The notes beneath the pieces were generated by a model. It made no database searches and had not been told where the DNA came from. It saw only the letters and a program-made list of their open reading frames with translations. From contig CM029650.1 in NCBI GenBank assembly GCA_017311315.1, positions 21,547,374 to 21,611,373 of the forward strand: a DNA stretch of 64,000 nucleotides. The letters are read 5' to 3'. Shown here in pieces: positions 1 to 10,949 of this stretch. The stretch comes from Dendrocalamus latiflorus. Lineage: Eukaryota > Streptophyta > Magnoliopsida > Poales > Poaceae. The position numbers were made by a program, and so were the translations under genes. Position 1 is the first letter of the stretch. Every line of letters starts with the position of its first letter.

Positions 1-4
1 GGCT

Positions 5-112
5 AAAGTTTAATGGCGTTTGCTCATTTGCCCCATGATGTCTCACTGACATATGGGCCCCCATATGTCAGTGAGACATCATGGGGCAAATGAGCAAACG
101 CCATTAAACTTT
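5..112. repeat. Perfect 53-bp foldback hairpin
   Basis: The arms at 5-57 and 60-112 are exact reverse complements separated by two bases. The centre reads CATATGGG-CC-CCCATATG. Perfect arms suggest a young MITE-like foldback or a recently duplicated inverted segment. The window edge prevents a search for a target-site duplication. It lies in the presumed first intron of the esterase gene. Confidence 0.85.
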
Positions 113-280
113 GGGGCACATGAGCAAATCCCCCTGAGTTAAAAGGCTACATTTTTTTAGCGACAGATGGAAAAATTGTAAACTTGTGAGGTAAAATTTC
201 AATTCTGGCACTCCTTTGTATTTTTAGCTAAATCTTTGGGGTTTCTTCGAGCATTTCTTCTTATTTGGGGTTGTTTTTGC

Positions 281-1281
281 GGGGAATTTAACTATTTGCC
301 ACTCTTAAGAATACCATCTATTCAAATGCCACTTTCTTTCTTGCAATTAACATTTTGAGATGTAGCTGACTAATTAATCGCCACTTTCGAGCCCACAAGA
401 TGCCAAATCACTGCCATGTCATGCCATGTCAGCGCCTGCGCCCGCGCCTCCCCGCTCGCCCGCGCTGCCTGCCCACGCCGCCGCCCGCGCCTCCCCGCTC
501 GCCCGCGCCGCTTGCCCACGCCGCCGCCCGCCCCTGCGCCTCCGTCCCCGCGCCTCCCCAACGAGCCTCCCCAACGAGCCAATCGGGTTTCCGCGCACCG
601 AGCTCACCGCCGCGGCAATCTTCCCCAATCCCGGCCGCCGTCACCCTTCTCACCGCTGCCTCTCCCATGGTCAATACCGGGACAATTCCTCAAGGTGAGA
701 GTGACACGGAAGCATGCCAAACCTTTCCCCCACCACTGCCGGAGCTGCGGCCCACCCCAGCTCGCCTCGGGTTTGCTCTGGCTTGGCCCAACGCGCGGTG
801 AGTCTCCTTCGGACCCCTGGTACCTCATGCGCCCCCCACTTTCTTCCTTTTCCCCTCCGGTCGCCGCCGCCCCGTCCCACCCTTTCCTCCGGCCGCCGCG
901 CCCCGCCACCGACCCGCCTCGGGGCCTCTCGGCTCACGGACGTGCATCCTTCGGACTCCCCTGGCTCCGGGGTCCCGTTTTGCCGTCTCCGGTGTGTTCC
1001 CCGGCTGCCCCTCACCGGCGGCACCACCGTCTATGTCGCGCCGTCCCCTCCTCTGTTTTGATTCGGCCGGTTCCCCTGTTATTTCTAGCTTCTTCACGCA
1101 CGGGCGAGCGGGGAGGCGCGGGCGCGGGCGCTGACATGGCAGTGATTTGGCGCCTCGTGGGCTCGAACGTGGCGATTAATTAGTCAGCCACATCTTAAGA
1201 GTGGCAAAATGTTAATTGCAAGGAAGAAAGTGGTATTTGAATAGGTGTCATTATTAAGAGTGGCAAATAGTTAAATTCCCC
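281..1281. mobile_element. Pack-MULE (nonautonomous Mutator-like element)
   Basis: The 1001-bp element is flanked by a perfect 9-bp direct repeat, TGTTTTTGC, at 272-280 and 1282-1290, the target-site size typical of Mutator-like elements. Its terminal inverted repeats start GGGGAATTTAACTATTTGCC and extend about 185 bp inward (281 to about 464, and about 1097 to 1281). The interior (465-1096) is far more GC-rich than the flanks and encodes no transposase, as expected for a MULE carrying captured host gene fragments. One captured piece looks like a first exon: an ATG at 667, nine codons, then a GTGAGA donor-like site at 695. The right TIR has an extra internal copy of the terminal AAGAGTGGCA motif that the left lacks. 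Several overlapping open frames in the interior are composition-driven and are not called as genes. Confidence 0.88.
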
Positions 1282-3090
1282 TGTTTTTGCTGTTAGCTTT
1301 CGCATTTCGCTGGTTGCTTTGAACCTTTTATTTTTCTCGCCGCTGATGTTATGTTTTTTCTGGAACGTTAGTGTGAATTGTGAAGTGCGAATATTTGTCG
1401 CAACTGAGGAAATTTTGTTTTGCGCATACTTTTGTTCACTTGACTGCAAAGCTTGGACTTTCTTCGCAATATTTACCTGTGAACACTTCTCTACAGATAT
1501 TACATGTGAACCTTGTTTAACATTTGTCTGTCAACCTTTAATTGCTCATTACGCCAGGGGGTTTGGTTCTTTCTTGTGACTGAGTTTTGGATTATGTGCA
1601 GATGGTATCAGATGAAGATTAGTGCAATGTGGGAGGAAGGTGGTAACAAGACGCTGGCTTCACCCGCTAGGGTCGTGCAATACGAAGGTGCGTGCATCTC
1701 TTCTGACGCTGAACAGAAAGCTTTTCTATTCGTCGCATGATTTCAAGATGCTTGCGATTGAATTTTTTTCAAGTACATTTACAATGTATGTGATTGCTGA
1801 GTTAGTAATGAGCTACTGGCATATTGCTAAAAGTTTGAACTAACTGTTTGATCATTTCAGTAGCTGTTAAGATCCATAACGTATGTTAGCTAAGAAAATG
1901 AATACACTTCTAAATGGGAATATTCATTTTGTTTTCCAGTGGTACCTTGTTGATACCAAACTTACCTCGTTGCTATCTATTTCTCTTAGATAACATCAAG
2001 AAGTATGCTGTGTAACTGGATATAGAAAATAACTGTACAAGCATGTCATACATGACTGCTCATTGTTCCTATATTTACTACACATCACGCAGAATATATC
2101 TGTAGATGCTTTATATTCCCTATATCAAGTTGCGCAAGCTGGTGCTAAAACAGTAATAACTGACAACTGAGTACACAACTAAAGGATGACCGTGAGCCCA
2201 TGCCCATGTGGAACTTTGTGACACAGTGTTTATGTAGAATGTGGACAAATTTGTACTGGGTCATCTGTTTAACATGGGTGATAATGTTGTACCAAATATG
2301 TCCACACTCACCAAAATGGTGTATTTTTATGTTCACCTTTGTTTGCTGTAAGCTAAAGAAGTGTTCCAAGGGTTTTATTTTGGTTGCTATTGCTTGTAAG
2401 ATTATTCCGTTAGAATGTTTTGTAATTGCCAATCTTTAGCTGATAGACAATGACATGCTAGGTGGATTGTGCAGCTCCTGATGTCGGTGCGGATGATGCG
2501 TTAGGCATTTGGAAAATAGATGATGTCGATAATAGCTTCTACACACAGCCATTTCGAATCAAGTATGCTAGACAAGACATTTATTTATCTGTTATGGTGT
2601 CTTTCAACATACTCAACAGTGAAGAGGAGGTTGGGCATTTTAATATTCCCCTTTTTCTTTTTGAATCAACTTTACCGTAGCCTTATCAGAGCTCCTGCTT
2701 TATTTATTCAAGGGCCCAGCAGCTTCCGCTGTGATGTTGAAGTTTGAGCTAATATATGCCCCAACACTGGAGAATGGGTTAGTATATTTGTTTTTAATCC
2801 ATCTGTAGTGTTTCTTTCAAGATGTTGCACATAGTTGAGTACATGTGCATCTTTCGGATTTCATGTATAATACTGATGGTGCTACTGCTTTCTTCTGTTC
2901 TAGGTCGGATATTCAAGCTTCTAGTGTCACATCTTCAGCTGCTGTGCATGAATTTAGGATCCCGTGTAGAGCACTCCTGGGTTTACACTCATATTGTCCA
3001 GTTCACTTTGATGCATTTCACTTTGTGCTTGTTGACCTGACATTACATATTGTGTACCTGAAAGCTGGTGCAAGTAAATCATCATTGAAG

Positions 3091-3375
3091 GTACACAGGT
3101 TTGTGAACCTTTAGCTTTAATGTTCTTTGAAAATGGTGCTCCTATACAAGCTTTCCTGAGGCAACTAGAAGCTTTGAACAACATTTGGCACAACTGTAGA
3201 ACTAGTTAATTAGAAACTGTATGGCTGGAATCCCGCATAATTCATATCCGGCTGCGTTCGTAGATTTCTATTCCTGATCGAACACTTGGAATTTAACTCC
3301 ACAAATGAAGGGAAGATGTATTTATACCAAAATCCTGGCACAAAGCCAGGTGTTGCCTTGGAAACAAATGTCTGA
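3091..3375 (+). pseudogene. Decayed coding stretch following exon 4 of the esterase gene
   Basis: After the last clean codon of exon 4, protein-like text continues in shifting frames: MFFENGAPIQAFLRQLEA, then ELVN and KLYGWNP around a TAG, then SYPAAFVDFYS in another frame, then EFNSTNEGKMYLYQNPGTK running to a GT near 3375. This pattern suggests that exon 4 once continued through here and gained several indels and stops. It could instead be intronic sequence that only looks coding. Comparison with an intact grass orthologue would settle it. Confidence 0.5.
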
Positions 3376-4975
3376 GATCAAAATCTACTGGGTAAATTTC
3401 ATGTTCATCACCCAGAAATTGTACTAATGGATTAGCTGCAGTAAATATGTTTATGCTGTGTCAATAATCATGTAAATGTTATCAATTTTCTATTGTGAAA
3501 TATCCAGCATTTAGTTCCCAATTAATTGGCTCTTTCAGCATGAAGGATATTTAATCTGATTTATTATTATGACTTTCTTTTCGTCTTTTGTTGAACACGA
3601 CGAGTAACAATGGCATTTAATATGCAGATGCCAGAACAAGGTTTAGGCCCAACATCACATCACGTTGTAAAGGCATTATTAACTTCTAGGGAAATGTTAC
3701 TTGAAGAACTGAAGAAAATCAGTGATGCTATTGGCAAAAAAATTGAAGATATAGATGGCGCTGACTTAAATCTTGGTAAATATGAGTCAGTTCACCCATC
3801 AAAATCTGGTGTGCCTAATTCTAGTAAAGTGTTCCCTGCAATTACCAAGGGTGTTGGGCACTTGGCTGGCATTTTACATGACTTTCTTGAGGTATGCTTC
3901 ATTTGTCTGTTAAGTGATCTGGAAATGTGTTCATGATATGAGACTTGCTGATTGGAAATATTTGTGTACATTCTGCAGAGACCCAACGATCTGGTCGATG
4001 GCACTAATGATGTTATGCTGTATACTCTTTCCAAGGAAGAGTTGTTAGAATTGTTTCTAACTGTGAGCAGCCAACTTTCACTTCTATGGAACGCATTCTT
4101 GAAATTTCATAGGTCAAGTTTTCTACCGATCTCTCTTGTGTTCTGTACTGGATTTTGGGTGTCCCTAGAGGCTGTGCATTTGCCATGGTCTATGCCGATT
4201 CCTCAAGTACTCCTATTTTATCAAGATATCATTTGTCCAACAATGTTTTCTTTGTCTACTGCAGGATAAATAAAATCAAGATATTGGAGTACTTGCGTGA
4301 TATTTGGGCAATTGACCGGAGAGCAGAATGGTCAATATGGACTGTTCACTCAAAAATTGAGATTCCACACCGCTATTTACGAAGCATGAATGATGATTCA
4401 TCTCACCGCCATTCCCTTCTGAGAGTTTCTGGTTCAAGGAAGCTCCATGACGATGTAATCGTCTGCTCTTGATTGTTAACTATCAGCCATTTTGAACCAA
4501 CAAGTTCTGTTCATAAGTACTATTTATCACTTCTGTTATCTTTATTTGATAGTATACATGTACGTGCAGCCTGTACAAAATTCTGCTTCACGGGCTGATC
4601 TACACAGGAAAAGCATAGCACAAATGAAGGTTCGACTATGTTATTATTATTTTTGGAATAGTTTACGAGTACAAATCTATCTTAATTCAAAACTTGTTAC
4701 TGATTTGAAGCATCCTGATTCCTGCAGATAAACACAAGGTCTGTTCAAGATATGCATATATATACTGTTCCTTCATGTGTTCCTGTTGTTCTTATAGAAC
4801 AACATGTCATGGTTGTTCCACAACATGGTTCTAGCAAGGATTTGGCATCAAATTCTTCAGAACAAAAGGATACCATTGTACTACCTAAACTACAAGGAGA
4901 ATCTTTGGCACTGAAAAGTGCTGGTAAAAAAGTGGACGTGTATTGCGAGCTGTCATCTTTGTGCATGGATTTCAG

Positions 4976-5052
4976 GCAAGTTCAGTTCATCTGGTTTAAG
5001 TTTCACTAGAGTTAGTTGTTTGGTGACACTTACTCTGATTTATAAAATGCAG
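4976..5052 (+). other. GC-AG intron in the esterase gene
   Basis: The intron starts GCAAGT right after the codons for VHGFQ and ends TGCAG before the codons for GHHLDL. The reading phase is zero on both sides and the joined text gives the expected oxyanion-region motif. GC donors are a small minority of plant introns. Confidence 0.8.
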
Positions 5053-5903
5053 GGACATCATTTGGATTTACGTCTTGTTAGAAATCAATGGCTTCTATTG
5101 GATCCTGGAGCCGAGTGCCTAATGTCTGAGGCTAATGAAGATAAAACATCTGGAGATTTTAAAGAAATGGGTAGCAGGCTTGCTGGGGAAGTAGTTGCTT
5201 TCCTGAAAAAGAAGGTGGATAAGCTTGCAAGATATGGAGGCTGCAAAGAATTGAAGCTTAGTTTTGTTGGACATTCCATTGGGAACATTATCATTAGAAG
5301 TGCGCTGGCAGGTATTTTCCAACTTTCTTGACAAAATCCTTCCAAGCAAGTTGGTCTTTAGTGGACTACTGACATCTCTGCATCTCAACAGAACCCACAT
5401 TACAGCCATACTTGAAGAACCTCAACACATACATGTCGATATCAGGGCCTCACTTGGGTTACTGGTACAGCTCAAATTCTTTATTCAATTCTGGCCTTTG
5501 GCTTCTCAAAAAGCTCAAGGGAGCACAATGCATCCATCAGCTCACTTTTAGTGATGACCAAGACCCCCAGAATACCTATTTTTATAGGCTTTGCAAGGTA
5601 CAACATCACCCTGCTGCATTCTGGAGTACCTTTGGCAATCCAGGCAATTTATACCAGATTTTATTTGCAGTAAGAAATGAACATGAACTATTCTTATTCT
5701 TTGTTGTTATCCTTTCCAGTTGAAGACACTGGAGAACTTTAAAAATATCATACTGTTATCATCACCACAGGTTATTCCCTTTTCTCATGCCTAACAGCTT
5801 CAGTTTACTTGTGGATCAGAATGATTCGTTGCATGCTGTGAATTTTTCAGCCTTTCTAGTCCTTTGTGTAGCATCACTCATGTCATAAATCGTGAATTTT
5901 TTT

Positions 5904-6293
5904 AGAGTAAATTACAGCATAGGTCACATAACTTATAAGATAGGTGCAAGTAGGTCATACAACTGTCATTTTTTCCCTTAGGTTACTAATTTTGTTTGAG
6001 TTGTGCAAAGAGGTACCAAATGTGGTCGAAAGGGTTGTTTGGTTTTCGACCACACTGGTTTCGGCCACGTTGTTTCGACCTTGTTTGGTCCCTGTTTCGA
6101 CAACGTGGTTGGAAAAAGTGGTCAAAACAATGTGGTCAAAGCTAGCGTGGTCAAGACCAGACAACTCCTTCGACCACGTTTGGTATTTCTTTACACCACT
6201 CAAACAAATTAGTGACCTAAGGGAGCAAAATGACAGTTGTGTGACCTACTTGCACCTACCTTACAAGTTGTGTGACCTGTGGTGTAATTTTAC
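5904..6293. mobile_element. Foldback MITE in the last intron of the esterase gene
   Basis: The roughly 105-bp arms are near-perfect inverted repeats. The left arm includes TAGGTGCAAGTAGGTCA and CAACTGTCATTTT, and the right arm has their complements. The interior (about 6010-6190) is itself rich in CGACCAC/GTGGTCG words. No transposase is encoded, and the flanking T-runs hide any target-site duplication. An 18-base stretch at 6044-6061 also occurs in the LTR repeat array at 18562-18579. Confidence 0.8.
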
Positions 6294-6602
6294 TTTTTTT
6301 TACTCTGCCAGGATGGTTATGTACCATATCATTCAGCCAGAATCGAGTTCTGCCCAGCTGCATCATCTGATAGCTCAAAGAAGGGGCAAGTCTTCACAGA
6401 AATGCTCAACAACTGCTTAGATCAGATCCGTGCACCCTCATCTGAAACCCGGATTTTCATGCGATGCGATGTGAACTTTGACCAGTCTGCCCATGGACGA
6501 AACCTGAACACCATGATTGGCAGAGCAGCTCACATAGAGTTCCTGGAGACTGACCTCTATGCCAAGTTCATCATGTGGTCCTTCCCTGAATTGTTCCGAT
6601 GA

Positions 6603-8800
6603 CAAATGCTCTTTGGGATACCATCACGTGCCAAACTAAAACCAGATGGTGCACTACCGAGTACTGACCGAGCAAGGAAAAATCACGCTTGCGTTAATGC
6701 TTCACCGGATTTCAACACCAAGATGGGTAGCACTACCAGAATTCGACACCAAGATGGGTAGCACTGTAAAGTTCCTAGCAGTAACGATTTTCCAGCTTGT
6801 TAGATTTGATTGTATAAATAGTCCAATTTGTTCATTTTGATTTATAGCGCTGTAGATCTTCACCCCCTGCTGTCAAGCCATAATCCCCTGTTGTCTGGTG
6901 TATTTATCTGCAGTTTAGGAGGGCCTAACAGCCAGTGTGAGCTTGTCAAAATAAGCATGACATGTGTTTGCTTTTCATCATCCTTACGTGGTGAAACCTG
7001 CTTAGACGAAGTCAAATTGTCTGATCTGACAATACTGGAAGGTCCACGGTGCTGTTTGTTGGTTGGTGAAATTGTATTTCCGTATGTGCCTGAGCTACTC
7101 GCTGTCGTGCCGTCCTTTTCGTTCTTTTGTCGCAGCAATGCTTCTCATGGGCACGACATGCTGGCATGTTGGCTGCACGTCCGAACCCTGTCGAGAACGG
7201 GTACAAGAACAACTGCAGCAAGCGGTTGGGCTGTTCAAAAGCGAGCGATCCTTTTCCTTCCAGGTCGCGCTCTGAACACTGCTGGGTCAAGGCGAAGAAC
7301 GAGAATCTGCGATCGGGTCGTCGTGCCGACCTCCGGTGATGTGAGAGCACCGGGAGGAGGGGTCCACCGCCGCGCTGTCGTCGACGAAGGCGTGACGCCG
7401 AGGGTCACCGGCGTGGCCTGGCCACTGCAGTGATCTGTTTGTTAATAGGGGATCACAATGATCTGTTGCTGTTATTGCAGCAGCAGCTGGAAGAGCCTAC
7501 CACGGCAGAGACAAGCCTCACCAGGACAGTTTCTGAAGGGGCCCAATACAGCTCACAGCAGTCAGGTGTCAGTTATCACACCACAGGACATGAGGCTTAC
7601 AGGTACAATACACTCGTATACAAGTTGTGAGCACACGGTCTGTTGGATGAATATGTTAGGTTTCATAAATAAAGATAAGTTGTATAACGAGTAACAAATA
7701 TCGTTAGCGGAAGGTATATTAGAGGGAAAAAAAAGATTAGCAAGAATGGTGAAAATCCAGACCAGAGGCTCATACCGCATTTCTGCTGAAAATCCAAACC
7801 CTTAATGAAGATGAGTGAAAACATTCTTTCCTGTTACGAGTTAAGCATTCAAAACAAGCAGCATTGTTTTCTGTTGTGTTTCATGCCTTTGGCTATTACA
7901 GTATTAAGTGGTACAGCAAGATCAAACTTTGAAAGACCAAAGTTCAAAATGGGAAAAAAATGTACAGCTAATCGAATAACTGGACAGGATCACAAGGCCG
8001 TAAACGCCGCCAGCACATTTGGACACAATCAAAACTGATGCTGATTACATCTAACAACAAAAATGAATGATATTATGATGCCTTTAATTGTCATTCTCCA
8101 ATACTCCACAGGTATTCATGTTCCACAGCATACAAAATCAACTGAATCCGGGAAGATGAAATACGGTCACTTTCATCTTGTTCAGATTTCTACCCTTACT
8201 GCAAGTAGTAACATCCGGTACGTAGTTTATGAAACAATAGATTTATTGTGAAAGTAATTTACTAAGTCATCAGCATTTTACAATTCTGAACATTCAACCA
8301 CATTGACATATCCATTATAATCTACAGAACAAAGCTAAATCTGTCGAGAACAATTATAACATATTCTCACAACATTTCCATCACAACTTTCCCTTACAAC
8401 GACATCTGAGGTTAATGTTGGCATGTAATCTACTGAAAGCAAAATATACCAACAATCCCATACTGTACCGGGCTGGGGGAAATCTGATCTTACCATACCA
8501 AAGATGAAATTACCAAAATGACTTTAATGAGCTCTGGAACATAAATTGAATAATAAATTAGCCGCAGACGGCACACAACTAACAAAAATTCGATGATATA
8601 TATACCAAATGCAGCATCAAAAACATGGGAACCCAGCAGCCATCTTTACATCATGATAGCCCCTTTCTAATCCCCTTTCTTTACACGAAGGTACACATTT
8701 ATACTTAATACGACTGGAACACAAACAAGCAAACCAAGAATAAGAAAGCTACCTATGACCACCACATTGCCCAATCAAAGGCGAAATTTTGATTGATGGA
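6603..8800. other. Intergenic region with 3' ends of two convergent genes
   Basis: The start holds the 3'UTR of the esterase gene. Within it, the words TACCGAGTACTGACC, AACACCAAGATGGGTAGCAC and GACACCAAGATGGGTAGCAC form a small duplication near 6700-6765. From 7000 to 7440 base composition becomes GC-richer and a 201-codon open frame occurs, but it has no recognisable domain. The part from roughly 8240 to 8800 is probably the 3'UTR of the minus-strand ROH1-like gene: an AATAAA-type signal on the minus strand lies near 8240. No RNA gene or transposon end was recognised. Confidence 0.5.
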
Positions 8801-10018
8801 TCAATCGGCATTGTGCATGGACGAATCGAGGCCCTCCACGCGGCTGCGCACGATGCGGTGGAACACCTCGCGCACCTGACTTTCAAGTGGCTCAAGCCCG
8901 TCCCTCATGGCTGCGCACACGGCAGCAAGCTCCGCCGCGGCCTCCCGCACATCGGCCTCCCTGTCCCCGAAGAGCGGGATAGGGGCTGCGTCGATCGCCT
9001 CGGCGAGCTTCTGCGTGGACTTCTCAAGCAAATGGATTTCCTTGAGCAGGCCGCAAGAATTGCGCCTGTCCTTGCGCTTTCCCTCCTCGGTTAGGCGTTC
9101 TTGCAGGGTGAGGAGAGGCGGCGCCCAGGGGAATGCGGCGCGCGGCGGCGCCGCGGGCAGGTGATGCGCCTGGAGCGCGCTGGAACGGTCCGGGCATGGG
9201 ACGGCGGCGATGAGCGCCCACGCGGCGAGGTGGAGCACGCAGCCCATGGCGTACACCGGCGCCGCGAGGCCCGCCTCGTGCGCGCGCGGCGCCGCGAGTC
9301 CGGCACCGATGGCCTGCAGCTGCCGCGCCGCCGACCACGTACGGGACACGCTCCACGAGAGGGAGCGGAAGTGGGATGAGGAGGTGGAGGAGCCGACGAC
9401 CGCGGCGCGGGACGGGGACGCGCGCGCGCGGCCGAAGGAGCGGTTGCGGTGGGAGGCGAGGAAGGAGGCGACGCCGCCGCTCCCCGAGGCGGCGGTGTCG
9501 TCGATGAGGAGGACGGAGAGGTCGGAGAGAGCCTTCCGCGAGCGGCGGAGCTGTCCCTCGTGGATCTCCCCCGGCGCGAGCAGCACGGACGCCGCGATGT
9601 CGGCGAGGCGCTCCCAGCGTAGCACCTGGTCGACGCCGTCGCGCGCAGCGTTGCAGACGTCGAGCGCCTTGACCGCCCTCTCGTGGAACTCGGCGACCAG
9701 CCTCTCCCCCGCGGCCGGCAGCGCCCCGCGGCGGCGCGCCTGGGCCACCACCACCCGGAACTCCTCCTGGCACAGGATGAACGCCTCGAGGAGCCGCCGG
9801 ATCCACGCGACGGAGAGGATCTCCTCCCCTCCCTCCCCCTCCTCCCCCGCGGGCAGCAGCTCCCCGAGGTTCGCCGCCAAATGGCGCTGGAACGCCTCGA
9901 GGTCGGCCTCCTCCCCCGACGGCATGGCCGTGTGGTCGCGGCGGAGCGAGAGGAGCGAGCGCCCGAAGGAGAAGGGCGACGGGGAGGACGACGACCCCGG
10001 GTAGTCCGTCACCGGCAT
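8801..10018 (-). CDS. ROH1-like protein (DUF793, BPS1-like)
   Basis: This is a single-exon gene of 405 codons read on the minus strand from ATG at 10018 to the stop at 8801. The N-terminus MPVTDYPGS and the inner FSFGRSLLSLRRDH, LSVAWIRRLLEAFILC, ALDVCNAARDGVD, RTWSAARQLQAI and VREVFHRIVRSR segments match the plant ROH1/DUF793 family as I know it. Some members were reported to interact with the exocyst subunit Exo70C1 in seed coat cells. A hydrophobic stretch at about residues 248-272 (PVYAMGCVLHLAAWALIAAV) could sit in or on a membrane. A second amphipathic helix rich in Leu and Glu follows at about 310-400. Length and start agree with the family and no disruption is seen. GC content is high, as in many intronless grass genes. 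The exocyst role here is inference. Confidence 0.85.
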   Translation of the reverse strand: MPVTDYPGSSSSPSPFSFGRSLLSLRRDHTAMPSGEEADLEAFQRHLAANLGELLPAGEEGEGGEEILSVAWIRRLLEAFILCQEEFRVVVAQARRRGALPAAGERLVAEFHERAVKALDVCNAARDGVDQVLRWERLADIAASVLLAPGEIHEGQLRRSRKALSDLSVLLIDDTAASGSGGVASFLASHRNRSFGRARASPSRAAVVGSSTSSSHFRSLSWSVSRTWSAARQLQAIGAGLAAPRAHEAGLAAPVYAMGCVLHLAAWALIAAVPCPDRSSALQAHHLPAAPPRAAFPWAPPLLTLQERLTEEGKRKDRRNSCGLLKEIHLLEKSTQKLAEAIDAAPIPLFGDREADVREAAAELAAVCAAMRDGLEPLESQVREVFHRIVRSRVEGLDSSMHNAD

Positions 10019-10176
10019 GGCCTCCGGCGAGTTCGCCGGTGGTTCCGCCGCGGCCGGCTGGAGGCGAAGCGGATCTCGCGCGGGGGCCTTAGCGGTTTAG
10101 CGGGTCCGGCGCATCTCGCGGGCGTGCGGAGGAGTTTGCGACGGTGATGTGGGTGACCCGGAGGGGGCGGTGGACT

Positions 10177-10185
10177 TTTATATAG
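10177..10185 (-). promoter_or_regulatory. Candidate TATA box of the ROH1-like gene
   Basis: On the minus strand the site reads TATATAAAA, about 160 bases upstream of the ATG at 10018, inside a GC-rich stretch. The spacing would give a 5'UTR of about 130 bases. Confidence 0.6.
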
Positions 10186-10317
10186 GGGCGTGAGATTAGG
10201 GGTTGATTAATTAGATTAAATTAAATTAATTAATTGTTTGATTTTGGGAGGTGTGGGCTTAATCATGAAGGGAGGGGAGTTGTTTACGTTTATTTATAGG
10301 AATAGAATTCTTTTGTG

Positions 10318-10926
10318 TTTGGAATGTTTTTTGGGGAGGTTTTGGCGATTGTTCACGTTTCTCGAGGGGTTGTTTTGCTTTTAAGTCCTGCAAAGGTTGG
10401 TGATTGCTCCTCAAGTACTTTACAATAATAGCCGTGCCTTTTCCATTTCCTACCATTGGTTTTTCTCTGGGAGGCAAGTACCATTGGTTTTTAGTTTTTG
10501 ACAATCACATGTTTCCTTAATGGGTTTGTGTAGTTCTAATGTGATAACAATCAAATTCTCTTTTTAGAAACAAAAAAATAACTATGACAATAGAAAACTA
10601 TTTTTGTAGCACCACTTTTATCCACCATTGCATTACCTCGTATATAACACATATTTTTAGCGCTTTTGGCATGTTTTGAATGTTTTTTGGGAGGCTTTGG
10701 CGATTGTTAACGTTTCTCGAGGGGTTGTTTTGCTTTTGAGTCCTGCAAAGGTTGGTGATTGCTCCTCAAGTACTTCACAATAATAGCCGTGCCTTTTCCA
10801 TTTCCTACCATTGGTTTTTCTCTGGGAGGCAGTTACCATTGGCTTTTAGTTTTTTGAGAATCACATGTTTTTGTGTAGCTCTAATGCGATAACAGTCAAA
10901 TTCTCTTTTTAGAAACAAAAAATAAC
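10318..10926. repeat. Direct duplication, two copies of about 250-260 bp
   Basis: Copy one (about 10318-10581) and copy two (about 10676-10926) share GGCGATTGTT, TTTCTCGAGGGGTTGTTTTG, ATAGCCGTGCCTTTTCCATT, TCTCTGGGAGGCA and a terminal TTCTCTTTTTAGAAACAAAA. They differ by scattered substitutions and a 12-14 base gap. They lie 300-900 bp upstream of the ROH1-like start codon. No terminal inverted repeats were found, so this is a local tandem-type duplication of unknown origin. Confidence 0.85.
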
Positions 10927-10949
10927 TGTGAAATTGCTTGTAGCACACT

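Larger units (their letters stand above)
1602..6602 (+). pseudogene. FAM135-like / DUF676 serine esterase gene, 5' end outside window, probably decayed
   Basis: Thirteen exons are readable: 1602-1687, 2475-2629, 2713-2777, 2904-3090, 3628-3891, 3979-4112, 4265-4454, 4570-4629, 4728-4975, 5053-5311, 5392-5597, 5720-5770 and 6312-6602 (TGA at 6600). Splice phases agree across almost all junctions. The product resembles plant FAM135-type putative lipases (DUF3657 then DUF676, alpha/beta hydrolase). The N-terminal part has YARQDIYLSVMVSFN and VHEFRIP. The C-terminal hydrolase has FVHGFQ|GHHLDLRL, nucleophile elbow GHSIGN (5269-5286), a candidate Asp in SPQ|DGYVPYH and a candidate His in AAHIEFLE. 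The first visible exon starts at an AG acceptor, so the start codon is upstream. Two lesions are seen. Exon 9 is 248 nt, one base short of its phase, with the shift in the A-run near 4926-4931. Region 3091-3375 looks like a former exon-4 extension with mixed frames and stops. The intron after exon 9 has a GC donor. An exon-9 assembly error in the A-run is possible. Confidence 0.75.

Noticed and set aside
416..1183. Long open frames in the GC-rich interior of the Pack-MULE
   Set aside because: They overlap in many frames, are Pro/Arg/Ala-rich through base composition, and carry no domain.
6828..7433. A 201-codon open frame
   Set aside because: No start context, domain or codon pattern supports it. 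It lies in a 3'UTR or intergenic area.
9210..10004. Plus-strand open frame of 264 codons
   Set aside because: It is the antisense shadow of the high-GC ROH1-like gene.
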